Source of the DNA: an uncultured Pelagibacteraceae bacterium
GTDB lineage: Bacteria > Pseudomonadota > Alphaproteobacteria > Pelagibacterales > Pelagibacteraceae
Assembly: GCA_902556905.1 (NCBI GenBank)
Contig: CACDYK010000005.1
Coordinates: 16,919-80,918 of the forward strand
Direction: 5' to 3'
DNA length: 64,000 nt
How positions within the stretch are numbered: position 1 is the stretch's first letter; every line of letters begins with the position of its first letter. Below are positions 1-11,903 of the stretch, piece by piece. The notes below the pieces were generated by a model. That model saw only the letters and a program-made list of their open reading frames with translations. It was not told the origin of the DNA and made no database searches. Position numbers and translations under genes: made by a program.

Positions 1-1445
1 TGACCATAGGTTGGCATTTTGATAATACATATTCAAAATTACCTGATACGTTTAAAGAAGATATCAAACCTACTCCAGTCCATGACCCAGAATTATTAAT
101 CTTGAATGATAAATTATCTAAAGATTTAAATTTAGATTTTTCAAAAATAGATAAAGGAGAGCTATCTAAAATTTTTTCTGGAAATAGTTTACCAAAAGGT
201 TCAACGACTATAGCACAAGCTTATGCTGGCCATCAATTTGGGCACTTTACAATGTTGGGCGATGGAAGAGCAGTACTTTTAGGTGAACATTTGGTTAATA
301 ATACCAATAGATTTGATGTTCAGTTTAAAGGTTCTGGCAGAACATCATTTTCAAGAAGTGGTGATGGTCGTGCTGTTTTAGGTCCAATGCTAAGAGAATA
401 TATTATTAGTGAAGCTATCCATGCCTTAAATATTCCAACAACTAGAAGCCTTGCAGTAGTGAAAACAGGAGAAAAAGTTGTCAGAGAAAATTTATTACCT
501 GGTGCTATTTTAACTCGTGTTGCTTCAAGCCATATAAGAGTTGGAACTTTTCAGTATATTGCCGCTAAACAAAATATAGATGATTTAATCACTCTAGTTG
601 ATTACACAATTCAAAGACATTACCCAGAAATTAAATCTTCTAAAAATAAAGCATTAGATTTATTAAATCTCGTAATGGAAAGACAATGCAAATTAGTTGT
701 TAACTGGATGCGCGTAGGTTTTATTCATGGAGTAATGAATACAGATAATATGGCTATATCAGGTGAAACTATTGATTATGGTCCATGTGCATTTATGGAT
801 CATTATGATCCAAAAACTGTTTTTAGCTCAATAGATAAATTTGGAAGATATTCCTTTTCAAATCAGCCTCCTATTACAAAATGGAATTTAGCAAGATTGG
901 CTGAATGCTTAATCCCTCTGATAGATAAAAATGAAGATGCTGCAATTAAGATTGCAACTGAAACTATAGATAGTTTTCAAAATATTTATGAAAACAAATG
1001 GCTAAATATGATGAGAGATAAGCTTGGTTTATTTGGAAAAGATAAAAATGATCTAAAATTGATCAATGACTTATTACATTGGATGGAGTCTAATCAAGCT
1101 GATTATACAAATACTTTTTGTCATTTAATGAATATAAATTCTAGCAATGACTCAAAATATAAAGATACAAATTTTATAAATTGGTTTAAGCAATGGGAAA
1201 GTAGAGTTTTGATAAATAATGGATCAATAGAAAAATCGATCAATCTTATGAAAAAAAATAATCCTATTGTTATTCCAAGAAATCATAAAGTTGAAGAAGC
1301 CTTAGAAGCTGCAAATAATAATGATCTGAGTTTAACTAAAAAGTTATTATCGATTTTAAATAAACCTTATGATAATCAAAATGATATTGATGCTTATCAG
1401 TCTCCCTCAAGCAATAGAGAATATCAAACATTTTGTGGAACCTAA
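1..1445 (+). CDS. selO: SelO/YdiU-family protein adenylyltransferase (UPF0061), 5' end cut by the window by about one base
   Basis: Frame is open from base 3 (TIGWHFDNTYSKLPDTFKEDIKPTPVHDPELLILN...), upstream of the ORF-track start at 102. Motifs AYAGHQFGHFTMLGDGRA and QFKGSGRTSFSRSGDGRAVLGPMLREY are typical of SelO. Confidence 0.9.
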   Translation, partial: TIGWHFDNTYSKLPDTFKEDIKPTPVHDPELLILNDKLSKDLNLDFSKIDKGELSKIFSGNSLPKGSTTIAQAYAGHQFGHFTMLGDGRAVLLGEHLVNNTNRFDVQFKGSGRTSFSRSGDGRAVLGPMLREYIISEAIHALNIPTTRSLAVVKTGEKVVRENLLPGAILTRVASSHIRVGTFQYIAAKQNIDDLITLVDYTIQRHYPEIKSSKNKALDLLNLVMERQCKLVVNWMRVGFIHGVMNTDNMAISGETIDYGPCAFMDHYDPKTVFSSIDKFGRYSFSNQPPITKWNLARLAECLIPLIDKNEDAAIKIATETIDSFQNIYENKWLNMMRDKLGLFGKDKNDLKLINDLLHWMESNQADYTNTFCHLMNINSSNDSKYKDTNFINWFKQWESRVLINNGSIEKSINLMKKNNPIVIPRNHKVEEALEAANNNDLSLTKKLLSILNKPYDNQNDIDAYQSPSSNREYQTFCGT

Positions 1446-1446
1446 A

Positions 1447-2550
1447 TTATAAAACGTAAGGTTCAGGTCTAGCACTATTTCCAAGTACTCTTTCAACTGC
1501 AAAATCACTAATATCGATGGTTTGATATGCACCTGTCGTAATTAATTCAGTTAAAGCTCTGCCGATTCCTGGAGCTTGCATTAATCCTCTGCCAGTAAAT
1601 CCTGAAGCCATATAAACATTATCAAACTTTGGATGCTTACCTACAACAGCATTATTATCTAGTTTATTACAATCGTAGTAACCTGCCCAACCACCAGTAA
1701 GTTTTAATTCTTCAAATGCTGGAATTCTTTGTGCTAATGCAGGCCATACTAGTTCTTCAAAATCATTCCAGGCTGGTTCTAAATCCTTAGCATCAAATAC
1801 TGAATTTGGTGATCCAGCTAAATACTCTCCACCTTCTGGTCTCCAATAAACTCCTGTTGTCAAATCACCTGTTAAAGGCATTTCTTTTATATATTTTGGG
1901 CATTTAACTCTGAAAACCGTATGTTTTTGAGGAACTACTGGAATATCTTCTAACAGCTCTTTAGTCCAACATCCTGCTGCTGACACTATTGTTTTAGCCT
2001 TAATTTCAGAAATACTTTTTACTTCACCTTTTATAAATTCAGCTCCAAGTTCTATTGCCTTGCTTTTAAGTGCACCATGAAACATAAATGGATCAATCCA
2101 CCCTTCGCTTTGATTATCTGTGTAAGTTGCTGTTTCGATACCTTCACTTTTTATATATGGAAAAACCTTAGATAATTCTGAACCTTTAATATTTTTTGTT
2201 CCAGCTTCACACTCTTTATGATTTTCTAGAGCTCTGTATTGTTCTTCGGCATGTTCAGGACCAAACATCAATAAATACCCATTAGTTACCATACTTGCAG
2301 TTGGGTTAGGATTTTTTTCAGTTTTTAAAAGATCTGGAATTTGAAAGATAAATTCTCTAGCAAACTTACCAAGTAAAATATTTTCTTTTTGAAAAAATTG
2401 TCTTCTAAATCCACCTAATGATAATGGAAAAGATGCAGTTTTATAAGTTGGGTCTCTTTCAATTACTTTTACTTTTCTACCCTCTTTAGATAAAAAATAG
2501 GCTGTAGCTGCCCCTATTATACCACCACCAATTACTACTACATCATCCAT
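1447..2550 (-). CDS. FAD-dependent oxidoreductase (DAO/sarcosine-dimethylglycine oxidase-like)
   Basis: N-terminal VVIGGGIIGAATAYFLSKEGRKVKVIER Rossmann motif; C-terminal ASGFTGRGLMQAPGIGRALTELI. Confidence 0.8.
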   Translation of the reverse strand: MDDVVVIGGGIIGAATAYFLSKEGRKVKVIERDPTYKTASFPLSLGGFRRQFFQKENILLGKFAREFIFQIPDLLKTEKNPNPTASMVTNGYLLMFGPEHAEEQYRALENHKECEAGTKNIKGSELSKVFPYIKSEGIETATYTDNQSEGWIDPFMFHGALKSKAIELGAEFIKGEVKSISEIKAKTIVSAAGCWTKELLEDIPVVPQKHTVFRVKCPKYIKEMPLTGDLTTGVYWRPEGGEYLAGSPNSVFDAKDLEPAWNDFEELVWPALAQRIPAFEELKLTGGWAGYYDCNKLDNNAVVGKHPKFDNVYMASGFTGRGLMQAPGIGRALTELITTGAYQTIDISDFAVERVLGNSARPEPYVL

Positions 2551-2552
2551 AA

Positions 2553-3038
2553 TTAATTTAAAATTATTAAGCTAATATTGAGAATTAGTGCAAAGCAACA
2601 CCAAAGTAAATATGGAATCATTAAATAAGCACTAATCATCTTGACGCGTCTAAAACTTAAAATAAGATTGATAATCAATGCTATTAATATGATTATCACT
2701 GCTAAAGCTAAAATCATGTTATGAAATGCAAAAAAAGTTATACTCCAAGTTGCATTAAAAACTAAGTGAATAAAATAGATATAAATCGTATTCATTTCTT
2801 TATTTTTTGTGTGCCAATAAAGCCATATTGAAATAGTCATCATTAAGTACAAAATAGTCCAAACAGGACCAAACACCCAATCTGGTGGATTAAATATTGG
2901 CTTATTCAATAATGAATACCAAGGATTCATAAAGTTAATTGTTGCCAAACCTCCAATTAAGGAAGCTGAAAAAGTAATGAGAAGAAACAGTATAAATGTT
3001 AATAATTTATTTTTAATCATGTTAATAATACATAACAA
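2553..3038 (-). CDS. tspO: TspO/MBR family tryptophan-rich sensory protein
   Basis: Five-TM protein with PWYSLLNKPIFNPPDWVFGPVWTILYLMM and FNATWSITFFAFHN motifs. Confidence 0.88.
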   Translation of the reverse strand: MLCIINMIKNKLLTFILFLLITFSASLIGGLATINFMNPWYSLLNKPIFNPPDWVFGPVWTILYLMMTISIWLYWHTKNKEMNTIYIYFIHLVFNATWSITFFAFHNMILALAVIIILIALIINLILSFRRVKMISAYLMIPYLLWCCFALILNISLIILN

Positions 3039-3041
3039 AAA

Positions 3042-3800
3042 ATGAACAAAAAAACTATTTGGATAACTGGCGGAAGTACTGGAATTGGTAGAGCTTTAGC
3101 AATTAAATTTGCAAGCAAGGGTTGGAATGTAGCTGTATCTGCAAGAAGAGTAGAGTTATTAAACGAGCTTTCAAATTCATATGAAAATATCTCTGCTTTT
3201 CCACTTGATGTCACTGACAAATCTAAATGCAAAGAAGTGTTTAATGAAATTAAAAATAAGTTTGAAAATATAGATATATGTTTTTTTTCAACTGGTACAT
3301 GGAACCCTAAAAAAGAAAAAGATATAGATGTTGAACAAATGGAAAAAGTATTTAAAGTAAATTTTTTTGGAACCGTAAATAGCATTAAGGCTGTAGAGGA
3401 ATACTTCAGAAACAAAAAGAGTGGTATTATTTCAATAGTTTCATCAATAGCTGGATACAGAGGATTGCCAAACTCTACAGGTTATGGGCCATCCAAATCT
3501 GCTTTAAATAATTTAGCCGAAAGCTTATATTTTGATTTTAAAAGATATAATGTACGTATTTGCTTAGTTTCTCCAGGTTTTATTAAGACACCAATGACAG
3601 ATAAAAATGATTTTAAAATGCCATTTTTAAAAACACCAGAATATGCTGCAGATCAAATTTATAATGGTTTAATTAACAAAAATATATTTGAAATACATTT
3701 TCCTAAAGCATTGACAATTACATTAAAGCTTTTAAGTTTTTTACCTAGTAAAGTTTATTTTAGTTTAATTAGTAAAATGACAAAATATCAAAAAAAATAA
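3042..3800 (+). CDS. Short-chain dehydrogenase/reductase
   Basis: TGGSTGIGRALA cofactor motif; SSIAGYRGLPNSTGYGPSKSAL (Yx3K) active site. Confidence 0.88.
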   Translation: MNKKTIWITGGSTGIGRALAIKFASKGWNVAVSARRVELLNELSNSYENISAFPLDVTDKSKCKEVFNEIKNKFENIDICFFSTGTWNPKKEKDIDVEQMEKVFKVNFFGTVNSIKAVEEYFRNKKSGIISIVSSIAGYRGLPNSTGYGPSKSALNNLAESLYFDFKRYNVRICLVSPGFIKTPMTDKNDFKMPFLKTPEYAADQIYNGLINKNIFEIHFPKALTITLKLLSFLPSKVYFSLISKMTKYQKK

Positions 3801-4349
3801 TTAATCTTTAACAAATACAACTGTTAACTCTGCAACTTTAAATCCAAACTTAGTCATAGTAGCTCTATTAATAGCAACTCTGTCATCTTGTTTAAAAATC
3901 CAGTCATCAAATGTAATTTTCATTTCTTTACCTTTAACTGGAACTAATAAAACATATTCAAATTTAAATGCAGGTCCATAAGAGTAACCTTTAGCTTTTC
4001 CAACAACATCACCCGCTGTTCCTTCATAATTATGTTCGTCTATCTTATTGATTATCCATTCCCTATCTTGAACTTCGCCGTCATCCCAATTAAATTTTTC
4101 TTTTAAAATTAATTGTTTTCCATCCCAAGTACCATTTAAATCAGCAGAAAACTGTCTTGTAACTTTTCCTGATCTATTTTGTAAAACACCCCAAGCTTTA
4201 ACATTTCCTGTCATATACTCTTCTATGACTAATCTTGGTTCTTTATTTTTAAAATCTTCTGGTTTCATGGCACTATTATTTGAACAACTTGTAATTAAGA
4301 ATATTGAAATTATCAATAAAATAGATCTAATTATATTTATATGCCGCAT
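3801..4349 (-). CDS. DUF3833-like putative lipoprotein
   Basis: Lipobox-like LITSCSNN; GTWDGKQLILKEKFNWDDGEVQDREW; next to a CFA synthase cluster. Confidence 0.7.
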   Translation of the reverse strand: MRHINIIRSILLIISIFLITSCSNNSAMKPEDFKNKEPRLVIEEYMTGNVKAWGVLQNRSGKVTRQFSADLNGTWDGKQLILKEKFNWDDGEVQDREWIINKIDEHNYEGTAGDVVGKAKGYSYGPAFKFEYVLLVPVKGKEMKITFDDWIFKQDDRVAINRATMTKFGFKVAELTVVFVKD

Positions 4350-4367
4350 TTATATCTCCTATATGTA

Positions 4368-5546
4368 TTATTTGCTCTGAAGTGAAAATTGAATTAAATC
4401 AATATTTTTTGATTTAAATCCCGCTTCGCAATATGAAAGATAAAACTCCCACATCCTCTTAAAAGTTAAATCAAAACCTTGTTCTTTAATTAAACTCCAC
4501 TTTTTGTTAAATTCGTCTCTCCATATAGCAAGTGTGTCAGCATAATGATCAGCATATGAAATATATGAATTTACACTTAGCCCGTTCTTAGAAACAAGTT
4601 TATTTATAGTATTTTTATTTGGTAAAAAACCACCTGGAAAAATATATTTTTGAATAAAATCCTCTTTATTTCTATATCTATCATAAAGACTATCATCAAT
4701 TGTAATAGCTTGTATGGCTGCTTTGCCTCCATCAGATAAACTATCTTTAATTGTTTTAAAATAACTTTCTAAATAATTTTGTCCAACAGCTTCAATCATT
4801 TCAATTGATGCAATAGAATTATACTTGCTGTTTAAATCTCTATAATCCTTAATTTCAATATTTACTTTTTCATTAAGACCACAATTATAAATTCTCTCTT
4901 TAGCATATTCGAATTGTTTTTTTGAAATGGTTATGCAATCTAATTTAACGTCATAATTTTTGCCTAAATATTCAGCAAATCCACCCCAGCCACAACCGAT
5001 CTCTAAAACTTTATCACCATTTTTTGGTTGAATTAAATTAATCAATTTTTGATATTTATTATTTTGAGCCATTGATAAATCTTTATTTTGCTCATCAAAT
5101 ATAGCACTTGAATAAGTAAGAGTTTTATCAAGCCAGAGTGAAAAGAAATCATTTCCAAGATCGTAGTGTTTTGCGATATTTTCTTTGCTTCTGCTTTTTG
5201 TATTTTTAATAAATTTATTTTTAATAAAATTTAAAAATTTTAAATCTAATATTCCCGCAAACTTATGAATAATATTAATATTTCTTGCTGCCAATTCAAT
5301 TAGATTAGACAAATTGCTAGTTTCAAATTCATTTTTCATATAACATTCAGCTAGACCAACACTTCCACCTTTAATTAAATTATAGCTTAGAGCAGAAGAT
5401 TTTATTCTTAAATCTGCTTTTAGTTTATCATTATAATTTCCAAATTTTAAAAGTTCACCTGAAGTTGAAGTAATTTCTAAATATCCTACGTTTATCTTTT
5501 TAAGAATATTAAAAATAATTTTATCAGCAATTCTGTATAAGATCAT
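4368..5546 (-). CDS. Cyclopropane-fatty-acyl-phospholipid synthase family SAM methyltransferase
   Basis: ENIAKHYDLGNDFFSLWLDKTLTYSSAIF, VLEIGCGWGGFAEY, QKYIFPGGFLP. Confidence 0.92.
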   Translation of the reverse strand: MILYRIADKIIFNILKKINVGYLEITSTSGELLKFGNYNDKLKADLRIKSSALSYNLIKGGSVGLAECYMKNEFETSNLSNLIELAARNINIIHKFAGILDLKFLNFIKNKFIKNTKSRSKENIAKHYDLGNDFFSLWLDKTLTYSSAIFDEQNKDLSMAQNNKYQKLINLIQPKNGDKVLEIGCGWGGFAEYLGKNYDVKLDCITISKKQFEYAKERIYNCGLNEKVNIEIKDYRDLNSKYNSIASIEMIEAVGQNYLESYFKTIKDSLSDGGKAAIQAITIDDSLYDRYRNKEDFIQKYIFPGGFLPNKNTINKLVSKNGLSVNSYISYADHYADTLAIWRDEFNKKWSLIKEQGFDLTFKRMWEFYLSYCEAGFKSKNIDLIQFSLQSK

Positions 5547-6310
5547 TAATTCTCAATTGTTATATTATTTTTAATTTTTATTTTCCTTTTAATAAATTTA
5601 ATTCCTTTTACCCACAATTTAAACGCTTCAAAATGTATCGCTAAAATTATTTTAAATGTCATTATAGGATGTTTTAAGTAAGATTTAATTAAATGCTTAG
5701 TATTAAAGTCACTTCTAAGCCCATCTTGAGAAGCATATAAAATTTTATCCTCATTATCATATTGATCAATTATAACTGAAATCTTATTTCCTGGTTTTAA
5801 TAATCTAAAAAAATAAGTACAATTCATTTCAATAAATGGTGATACATGAAATTTTTTAGAACAATTATTTTGTATTAAATTTGAGTCTTTTGTTACTTTA
5901 AAAATATAAGTATGCTGTTCTCCAAAGGTATTTTTAACTTCATACAAAATTGAAATTAACTGATCCTTTATATTATATACATAAAAAACACTTAATGGAT
6001 TAAAAACAAATCCAAAAATTCTTGGATAACATAAAATTTTAATTTTAATATTTTTTGTCTGAATATTATTTTTTTCTAAATTTTGATGTACCCATAATTT
6101 AAGTGAAGATCCATTTCTTTCTCCATGATCTTTTTCATGAAAACTTATTAAATTAAATTTATTAAAAGAGAAAAAATTAACTTTTTTGTCTAAAGTTTCT
6201 AATTCAGAGAGATCTATTAGTAAGGAAAAAACTTTGTATTTAAAATAGTGAACCTTAGGTTTAAACCTTTTATGAATTACTTGTCCATTATAAATAGCAG
6301 AGTTAATCAT
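5546..6310 (-). CDS. DUF1365 family protein
   Basis: IYNGQVIHKRFKPKVHYFKYKVFSLLIDL; FNPLSVFYVYN; start/stop coupled to the CFA synthase. Confidence 0.85.
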   Translation of the reverse strand: MINSAIYNGQVIHKRFKPKVHYFKYKVFSLLIDLSELETLDKKVNFFSFNKFNLISFHEKDHGERNGSSLKLWVHQNLEKNNIQTKNIKIKILCYPRIFGFVFNPLSVFYVYNIKDQLISILYEVKNTFGEQHTYIFKVTKDSNLIQNNCSKKFHVSPFIEMNCTYFFRLLKPGNKISVIIDQYDNEDKILYASQDGLRSDFNTKHLIKSYLKHPIMTFKIILAIHFEAFKLWVKGIKFIKRKIKIKNNITIEN

Positions 6311-7547
6311 TTAAGGATTTAAGCATTTCTATAGAAGATTTTATTCCATCTTCATGAAATCCGTAACCAAAATAACTTCCAGCAAATAAAGTATTATTAA
6401 CGTTTTGAATAGATTTTAAATTTATCTGATTTTGTAAAGCATTTTCATCATAATATGGATGAGTAAAGTCTATTTCATTGAATACTTTATTCTGATCTAT
6501 TTTAAAAAATGGGTTTATGGTTAAAAAGATATTTTTATCAATTTTTAAATTCTGTAATTGATTAAGCCAATATGTAACTGATGATTGTTCGTTATTACCA
6601 GGGTTTAAAGATGAATTCCAGGAGCACCAAGCTTTCTTATTTTTAGGCATCGCATTTTCATCATAATGGATAATCGCTTTATTTGCTCTATATTTAAAAT
6701 TACCTAAAATCTCTTTTTCATTATTTGTAATATCTGAGATAATTTTTAAACTTTCATCTGCATGTGATGCTAGAACAACTTTGTCATAGATGAAAAATTC
6801 ATTTTCTGAACCATAATAAATTTTAACACCATTGTTGCTTCTAATTATTTTATTAATTTCATAATTTTTAAAATATTCTCCACTAATTTTAGAAAGTATT
6901 TTTGTAACATAAGTTTTACTTCGATTTGAAACTGTAAACCATTGCGGTCTATTTTTAAGCTTGAACAATCCATGATTTTTAAAAAAATTTAAAAAAAATA
7001 CTAATGGCATTTGTGAAGCTTCATAAGGTGGCATTGACCATATAGCTGAAACCATTGGTATTATATGATAATTAATAAAATATTTGGACTTACCTATTTT
7101 ATTTAAATATTCACCTAATGTAATTTTTTCTATGGCATTTGAATTTAAATTCTCACATTTTTTATAAAAATTAATAATTTCAAAAAACATTTTTACAAAT
7201 TTATAATTAAACAAATTTCTTCTATTTGAAAAAATACCATTTAATCCTTTACCACAGTACTCAATATTTGAGTCTTGGACACTTACTGAAAAAGACATAT
7301 CACTTTTCTCAATTTCAATTTCATTTTCTTTGAAAAAATTAATTAAATTTGGATAAGTGACTTTGTTGAAAACCATAAAACCAATATCAACTGCAATTTT
7401 TTCTTTATCGTTAAGTTTGATATCTAGTGTATATGAATGACCCCCAAATCGGTCTTGTTTTTCAAATAAATCAACTTTGTGTTTTTTTGATAAATAATAT
7501 GCTGAACTTAATCCAGATATACCTGATCCAATTACAGCAATTTTCAT
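6303..7547 (-). CDS. FAD-dependent amine-oxidase-like protein (COG2907-type)
   Basis: MKIAVIGSGISGLSSAYYLSKKHKVDLFEKQDRFGGHSYT; NTLFAGSYFGYGFHEDGIKSSIEM. Confidence 0.87.
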   Translation of the reverse strand: MKIAVIGSGISGLSSAYYLSKKHKVDLFEKQDRFGGHSYTLDIKLNDKEKIAVDIGFMVFNKVTYPNLINFFKENEIEIEKSDMSFSVSVQDSNIEYCGKGLNGIFSNRRNLFNYKFVKMFFEIINFYKKCENLNSNAIEKITLGEYLNKIGKSKYFINYHIIPMVSAIWSMPPYEASQMPLVFFLNFFKNHGLFKLKNRPQWFTVSNRSKTYVTKILSKISGEYFKNYEINKIIRSNNGVKIYYGSENEFFIYDKVVLASHADESLKIISDITNNEKEILGNFKYRANKAIIHYDENAMPKNKKAWCSWNSSLNPGNNEQSSVTYWLNQLQNLKIDKNIFLTINPFFKIDQNKVFNEIDFTHPYYDENALQNQINLKSIQNVNNTLFAGSYFGYGFHEDGIKSSIEMLKSLND

Positions 7548-7559
7548 TAATAAATTATT

Positions 7560-10442
7560 CTATGCAGCAGTATCTTTATATTCATCGATTGATGGACATG
7601 AACATACTAAATTTTTATCTCCATAAACATTATCAACTCTAGCAACAGGTGGCCAGTATTTAATTTGTTTTAAAAACTCTGATGGATAAGCAGCTTCCTC
7701 TCTTTCATACTTGTGTTCCCATTTGTTTGCAATTAACTCAACATGAGTATGAGGCGAGTTTTTAATTGGATTATCAGACTTATCGTATTCTCCTGATTTA
7801 ACTTTATCAATTTCTTCTTTTATTTTTTTTAATGTATTACAGAACCTATCTATTTCTTGTAAACCTTCGCTCTCCGTTGGTTCTATCATCATAGTTCCTG
7901 CTACCGGCCATGACATAGTTGGAGCATGAAAACCAAAATCAATTAATCTCTTTGCTATATCTTCTTCAGTAATACCTACTTCCGATTTTATTTTTCTAAT
8001 ATCAATAATGCATTCATGAGCTACATTACCATTTTTACCTTTGTACAATATCGGGAACGCATCTTTTAGTTTATGAGCTACATAATTGGCATTTAAAATC
8101 GCAACTTGTGATGCTTTTTTAAGCCCTCCAGAACCCATCATTTTTATATACATCCACGAAATAGATAAAATACTGGAACTTCCCCATGGTGCTGCAGAAA
8201 CTGCGCCCATACCTGTTACAGGTCCACAATCTTTAATTACAGAATGATTTGGTAAATAAACTTCCAAATGTCTTTTACATGCGATAGGTCCCATGCCAGG
8301 TCCTCCACCACCGTGAGGTATACAAAATGTTTTGTGCAAATTTATATGACAAACATCAGGACCAAACTTTCCAGGTTTTGCAATTCCAACAAGTGCATTA
8401 AGATTGGCACCATCCATATAAACTTGTCCACCATTATCGTGAATAAGTTCACAAATTTCAGAAATTTTTTCTTCAAAAACTCCATGTGTAGAAGGATAAG
8501 TAACCATTAATGCTGCAAGATTTTCTGAATGAGTTTTTGCTTTTTCTTTAAGATCCTCAATATCAACATTTCCATGTTCATCACATTTTATAACTACCAC
8601 TTTCATGCCTACCATTTGTGCACTAGCTGGGTTTGTTCCATGTGCTGAGCTTGGTATTAGACAAACATTTCTATTCTTATCACCATTATTTTCATGAAAT
8701 TTTTTGATGACCATTAAACCTGCAAACTCTCCTTGAGCCCCAGCATTTGGTTGTAAAGATACTCCAGAAAACCCTGTGATAGATCTAAGCCAGTTCTTTA
8801 AGTCAGTAAATAAAGTTCTATATCCTTCCATTTGCTCTACAGGAGCAAAAGGATGGGGTTCAGAAAATTCTCTCCATGTAACTGGAATCATTTCTGCAAC
8901 TGCATTTAATTTCATCGTGCAAGAACCTAATGCTATCATAGATCTATTTAGAGCTATATCAGCATCCTCTAATTTTTTGAGATACCTAAGCATATCTGTT
9001 TCTGAGTGATAACTGTTAAAAACAGGATGAGTTAAATATTCAGATGTTCTTAGCAAATTCTTAGGTAAATTATTTAAATTTTCATTTAAATTTTCTTTGA
9101 TTGCTTCTGAACAATTAAAAATTTTTAATAATTGATTAGCTCTATAAACATTTTTTCTTTCATCAAATGCAACTGAAAGCATTTCAGAATTAACTTTTCT
9201 TATATTTACATTTTGTCGTAGTGCATTTCTAAAAATAGAGTCTGTTTTGTCTAAAGTTTTAATTGTAACAGTATCAAAGAAATGGTCTGAATATAGCTCA
9301 TAACCAGATTGTTTAATCTTATCTGCAAAATTTTTTGCTAATTGAGATGTATTTTCTGCAATTTTTTTTAAACCAGCAGGTCCATGATAAATTGCATATG
9401 CAGCAGACACAATTGCAAGTAAAGCTTGAGCTGTACAGATATTGCTTGTAGCTTTATCTCTTCTTATGTGTTGTTCTCTTGTTTGAAGAGAAAGTCTGTA
9501 AGCTTTATTTCCATGTCTATCAACTGAAACACCTATAATTCGGCCAGGCATAGATCTTTTAAACTCATCTTTTGTTGCAAAGAAACCCGCGTGTGGACCT
9601 CCATATCCCATTGGAATTCCAAATCTTTGTGAACTACCGACTGCAATGTCAGCTCCTAATTCAGCTGGTGTCTTTAATTTAGCTAACGCTAATAAATCAC
9701 AAACCAGCACAGCTTTACCATTATTTTTATGAATTTTACTTATAGCTTCGCTTGGATCCTTAATATCTCCCAGAGTTCCAGGATACTGCAAAATTCCACA
9801 TACAATATCTTCATTAATATCACTAGATTCATCTCCTACCACAACTGTAAGACCTAAAGGCTCCGCTCTAGTTTTTATGACATCAATAGTTTGTGGATGA
9901 CAATCTTTTGAAACAAAAACAATATTAGAATCATTTTTACAAATTCTATAGCTCAAGCCTACAGCTTCTGCTGCAGCTGTTCCTTCATCTAATAGAGAGG
10001 CATTTGCAATATCTAAACCTGTAAAATCAATTATCATTTGTTGAAAATTTAAAAGCATTTCCAATCTTCCTTGAGCAACCTCTGGCTGATAAGGAGTATA
10101 AGCTGTATACCATCCAGGATTTTCTAAAATATTTCTTAAAATTACGTAAGGGGTATAAGTACCATAATATCCCATTCCAATAAAATTTGAATAAATTCTA
10201 TTTTGTTTTGAAATAACTTTTAACTTTCTCAAAGCTTCATATTCAGAATTTGGTTCGCCAATTCCAAGATCTTCTTTTAGTAAGATTTTTTCAGGAACAG
10301 TTTTTGAGATTAAATCATCCAAACTATCAAAACCAAGCTCATTCAACATTATTTGTTGATCAGCTTCTGATGGACCAATATGTCTTTTAATAAAATCTTT
10401 TTGAGAACTTTTAAGCATTTTATTTTCCACTCTCCTTTGCAA
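7560..10442 (-). CDS. gcvP: Glycine dehydrogenase (decarboxylating), P protein
   Basis: [46 protein letters not shown]-lysine motif; 960 aa. Confidence 0.97.
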   Translation of the reverse strand: MQRRVENKMLKSSQKDFIKRHIGPSEADQQIMLNELGFDSLDDLISKTVPEKILLKEDLGIGEPNSEYEALRKLKVISKQNRIYSNFIGMGYYGTYTPYVILRNILENPGWYTAYTPYQPEVAQGRLEMLLNFQQMIIDFTGLDIANASLLDEGTAAAEAVGLSYRICKNDSNIVFVSKDCHPQTIDVIKTRAEPLGLTVVVGDESSDINEDIVCGILQYPGTLGDIKDPSEAISKIHKNNGKAVLVCDLLALAKLKTPAELGADIAVGSSQRFGIPMGYGGPHAGFFATKDEFKRSMPGRIIGVSVDRHGNKAYRLSLQTREQHIRRDKATSNICTAQALLAIVSAAYAIYHGPAGLKKIAENTSQLAKNFADKIKQSGYELYSDHFFDTVTIKTLDKTDSIFRNALRQNVNIRKVNSEMLSVAFDERKNVYRANQLLKIFNCSEAIKENLNENLNNLPKNLLRTSEYLTHPVFNSYHSETDMLRYLKKLEDADIALNRSMIALGSCTMKLNAVAEMIPVTWREFSEPHPFAPVEQMEGYRTLFTDLKNWLRSITGFSGVSLQPNAGAQGEFAGLMVIKKFHENNGDKNRNVCLIPSSAHGTNPASAQMVGMKVVVIKCDEHGNVDIEDLKEKAKTHSENLAALMVTYPSTHGVFEEKISEICELIHDNGGQVYMDGANLNALVGIAKPGKFGPDVCHINLHKTFCIPHGGGGPGMGPIACKRHLEVYLPNHSVIKDCGPVTGMGAVSAAPWGSSSILSISWMYIKMMGSGGLKKASQVAILNANYVAHKLKDAFPILYKGKNGNVAHECIIDIRKIKSEVGITEEDIAKRLIDFGFHAPTMSWPVAGTMMIEPTESEGLQEIDRFCNTLKKIKEEIDKVKSGEYDKSDNPIKNSPHTHVELIANKWEHKYEREEAAYPSEFLKQIKYWPPVARVDNVYGDKNLVCSCPSIDEYKDTAA

Positions 10443-10800
10443 ATTTATCGTATTCTTCTTTATTCATCAAACTATCCAACTCACTACTATCTTTTATTTT
10501 TAATTTAAAAAACCAAGCTTCGTTTTCTGGGTCTGAGTTTATCTTCCCTGGATCATCAACAATCGACTGATTATTTTCCATTACTTCACCTGAAATAGGT
10601 GTATAAACATCACTTGCAGCTTTAGTAGACTCTACTACCCCTGCATTACCATCTTTTTCAACAGATGAACCCACATCTGGTAATTCAACAAAAACTATAT
10701 CTCCGAGCATTTCTGTTGCATGTTGCGTGATACCTATTGTGCCCACATCTCCCTCTACTTTAATCCACTCGTGTTCTTTAGAATATTTAACGTCACTCAT
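10420..10800 (-). CDS. gcvH: Glycine cleavage system H protein
   Basis: [20 protein letters not shown] lipoylation region; overlaps gcvP. Confidence 0.96.
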   Translation of the reverse strand: MSDVKYSKEHEWIKVEGDVGTIGITQHATEMLGDIVFVELPDVGSSVEKDGNAGVVESTKAASDVYTPISGEVMENNQSIVDDPGKINSDPENEAWFFKLKIKDSSELDSLMNKEEYDKFAKESGK

Positions 10801-11903
10801 TAGTTTACTCCTTTCACATAACTTTTTTTATAAAATGGTAATCCACAGATATTTGCAGGATATTTTTTTCCTCTTACTTCCAATAAAATTTTTGTTTCTT
10901 TTTTTGAAAATTCTTGATCAATAAAACCCATTGCTATTGGTCCATTAACACTTGGTCCGAATGTGCCACTAGTTACTTCCCCAATCACCTTTTCATTTTC
11001 ATTATAAATTATAGTCTTTTCTCTGGCAATTAGTCTTCCCTCTGGTTTGATGCCAACTCTAATTTTTTTAGCACCATCTTTAATTTGGTTTAAAACATTT
11101 TCAGAACCAATAAAACCACCACTATTCAGTCTCTCTTTAGAAATTGCCCATTTAAGATTTGCCTCGATAGGTGTTGTTTCAGTGCTAAGTTCGTGACCAT
11201 ACAGGCAAAGACCAGCTTCAAGTCTCAATGTATCTCTTGCTCCAAGACCAATTAATTTAGCACCATTATCTAATAATTCTTTTGTGAATACCTCAGCTAA
11301 TTCATTAGAAATTGAAACCTCAAATCCATCTTCACCAGTATAACCAGATCTTGTTACGTATAATTTTTGATCTTTATATGGAAACCAATTGCCTGACATA
11401 AAGTTTAAATCAGTGACAGATTTTAGAATTTGATTTAAAATTTCAACAGACTTAGGTCCTTGAATAGCTATTAACGATCTTTGGTCATCCAAAACCATTT
11501 TATATTTATCTTTTAATAGGCTAGATAAAATTTTTAAATCATTATCTTTACACGCTGCATTTAAAATTATTAAAAATCCCTCTTTTAATTTAGTGATAAT
11601 TAAATCATCATAGATGCCAGCTTTATCATTCATTAAAAAACTATATTTTGATGAATTAATTTTTAAATTTTTTAAATCTAGTGGAAAAATCTCCTCTAAA
11701 TCATTAATCAAATTATCATCACCATAAATAAATAGTTGCCCCATATGTGATACATCAAAAATTCCAGAATTTGATCTTGTAAATTTATGTTCTTCAATAA
11801 TTCCTAAGCTATACTGAATCGGCATTTCATAACCAGCAAACTCAACGAACTTAGCTTTGTTTTCTTGATGAAGTTTATTTAAAGATGTTTTTTTTATTTC
11901 CAT
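10800..11903 (-). CDS. gcvT: Aminomethyltransferase, T protein
   Basis: [58 protein letters not shown]. Confidence 0.96.
   Translation of the reverse strand: MEIKKTSLNKLHQENKAKFVEFAGYEMPIQYSLGIIEEHKFTRSNSGIFDVSHMGQLFIYGDDNLINDLEEIFPLDLKNLKINSSKYSFLMNDKAGIYDDLIITKLKEGFLIILNAACKDNDLKILSSLLKDKYKMVLDDQRSLIAIQGPKSVEILNQILKSVTDLNFMSGNWFPYKDQKLYVTRSGYTGEDGFEVSISNELAEVFTKELLDNGAKLIGLGARDTLRLEAGLCLYGHELSTETTPIEANLKWAISKERLNSGGFIGSENVLNQIKDGAKKIRVGIKPEGRLIAREKTIIYNENEKVIGEVTSGTFGPSVNGPIAMGFIDQEFSKKETKILLEVRGKKYPANICGLPFYKKSYVKGVN

Noticed and set aside
3017-3415. 132-aa minus-strand ORF over the SDR gene
   Set aside because: Antisense to a clear SDR coding sequence; translation looks like non-coding shadow.
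8268-9009. Short plus-strand ORFs inside gcvP
   Set aside because: Antisense frames of a highly conserved gene with no homology seen.
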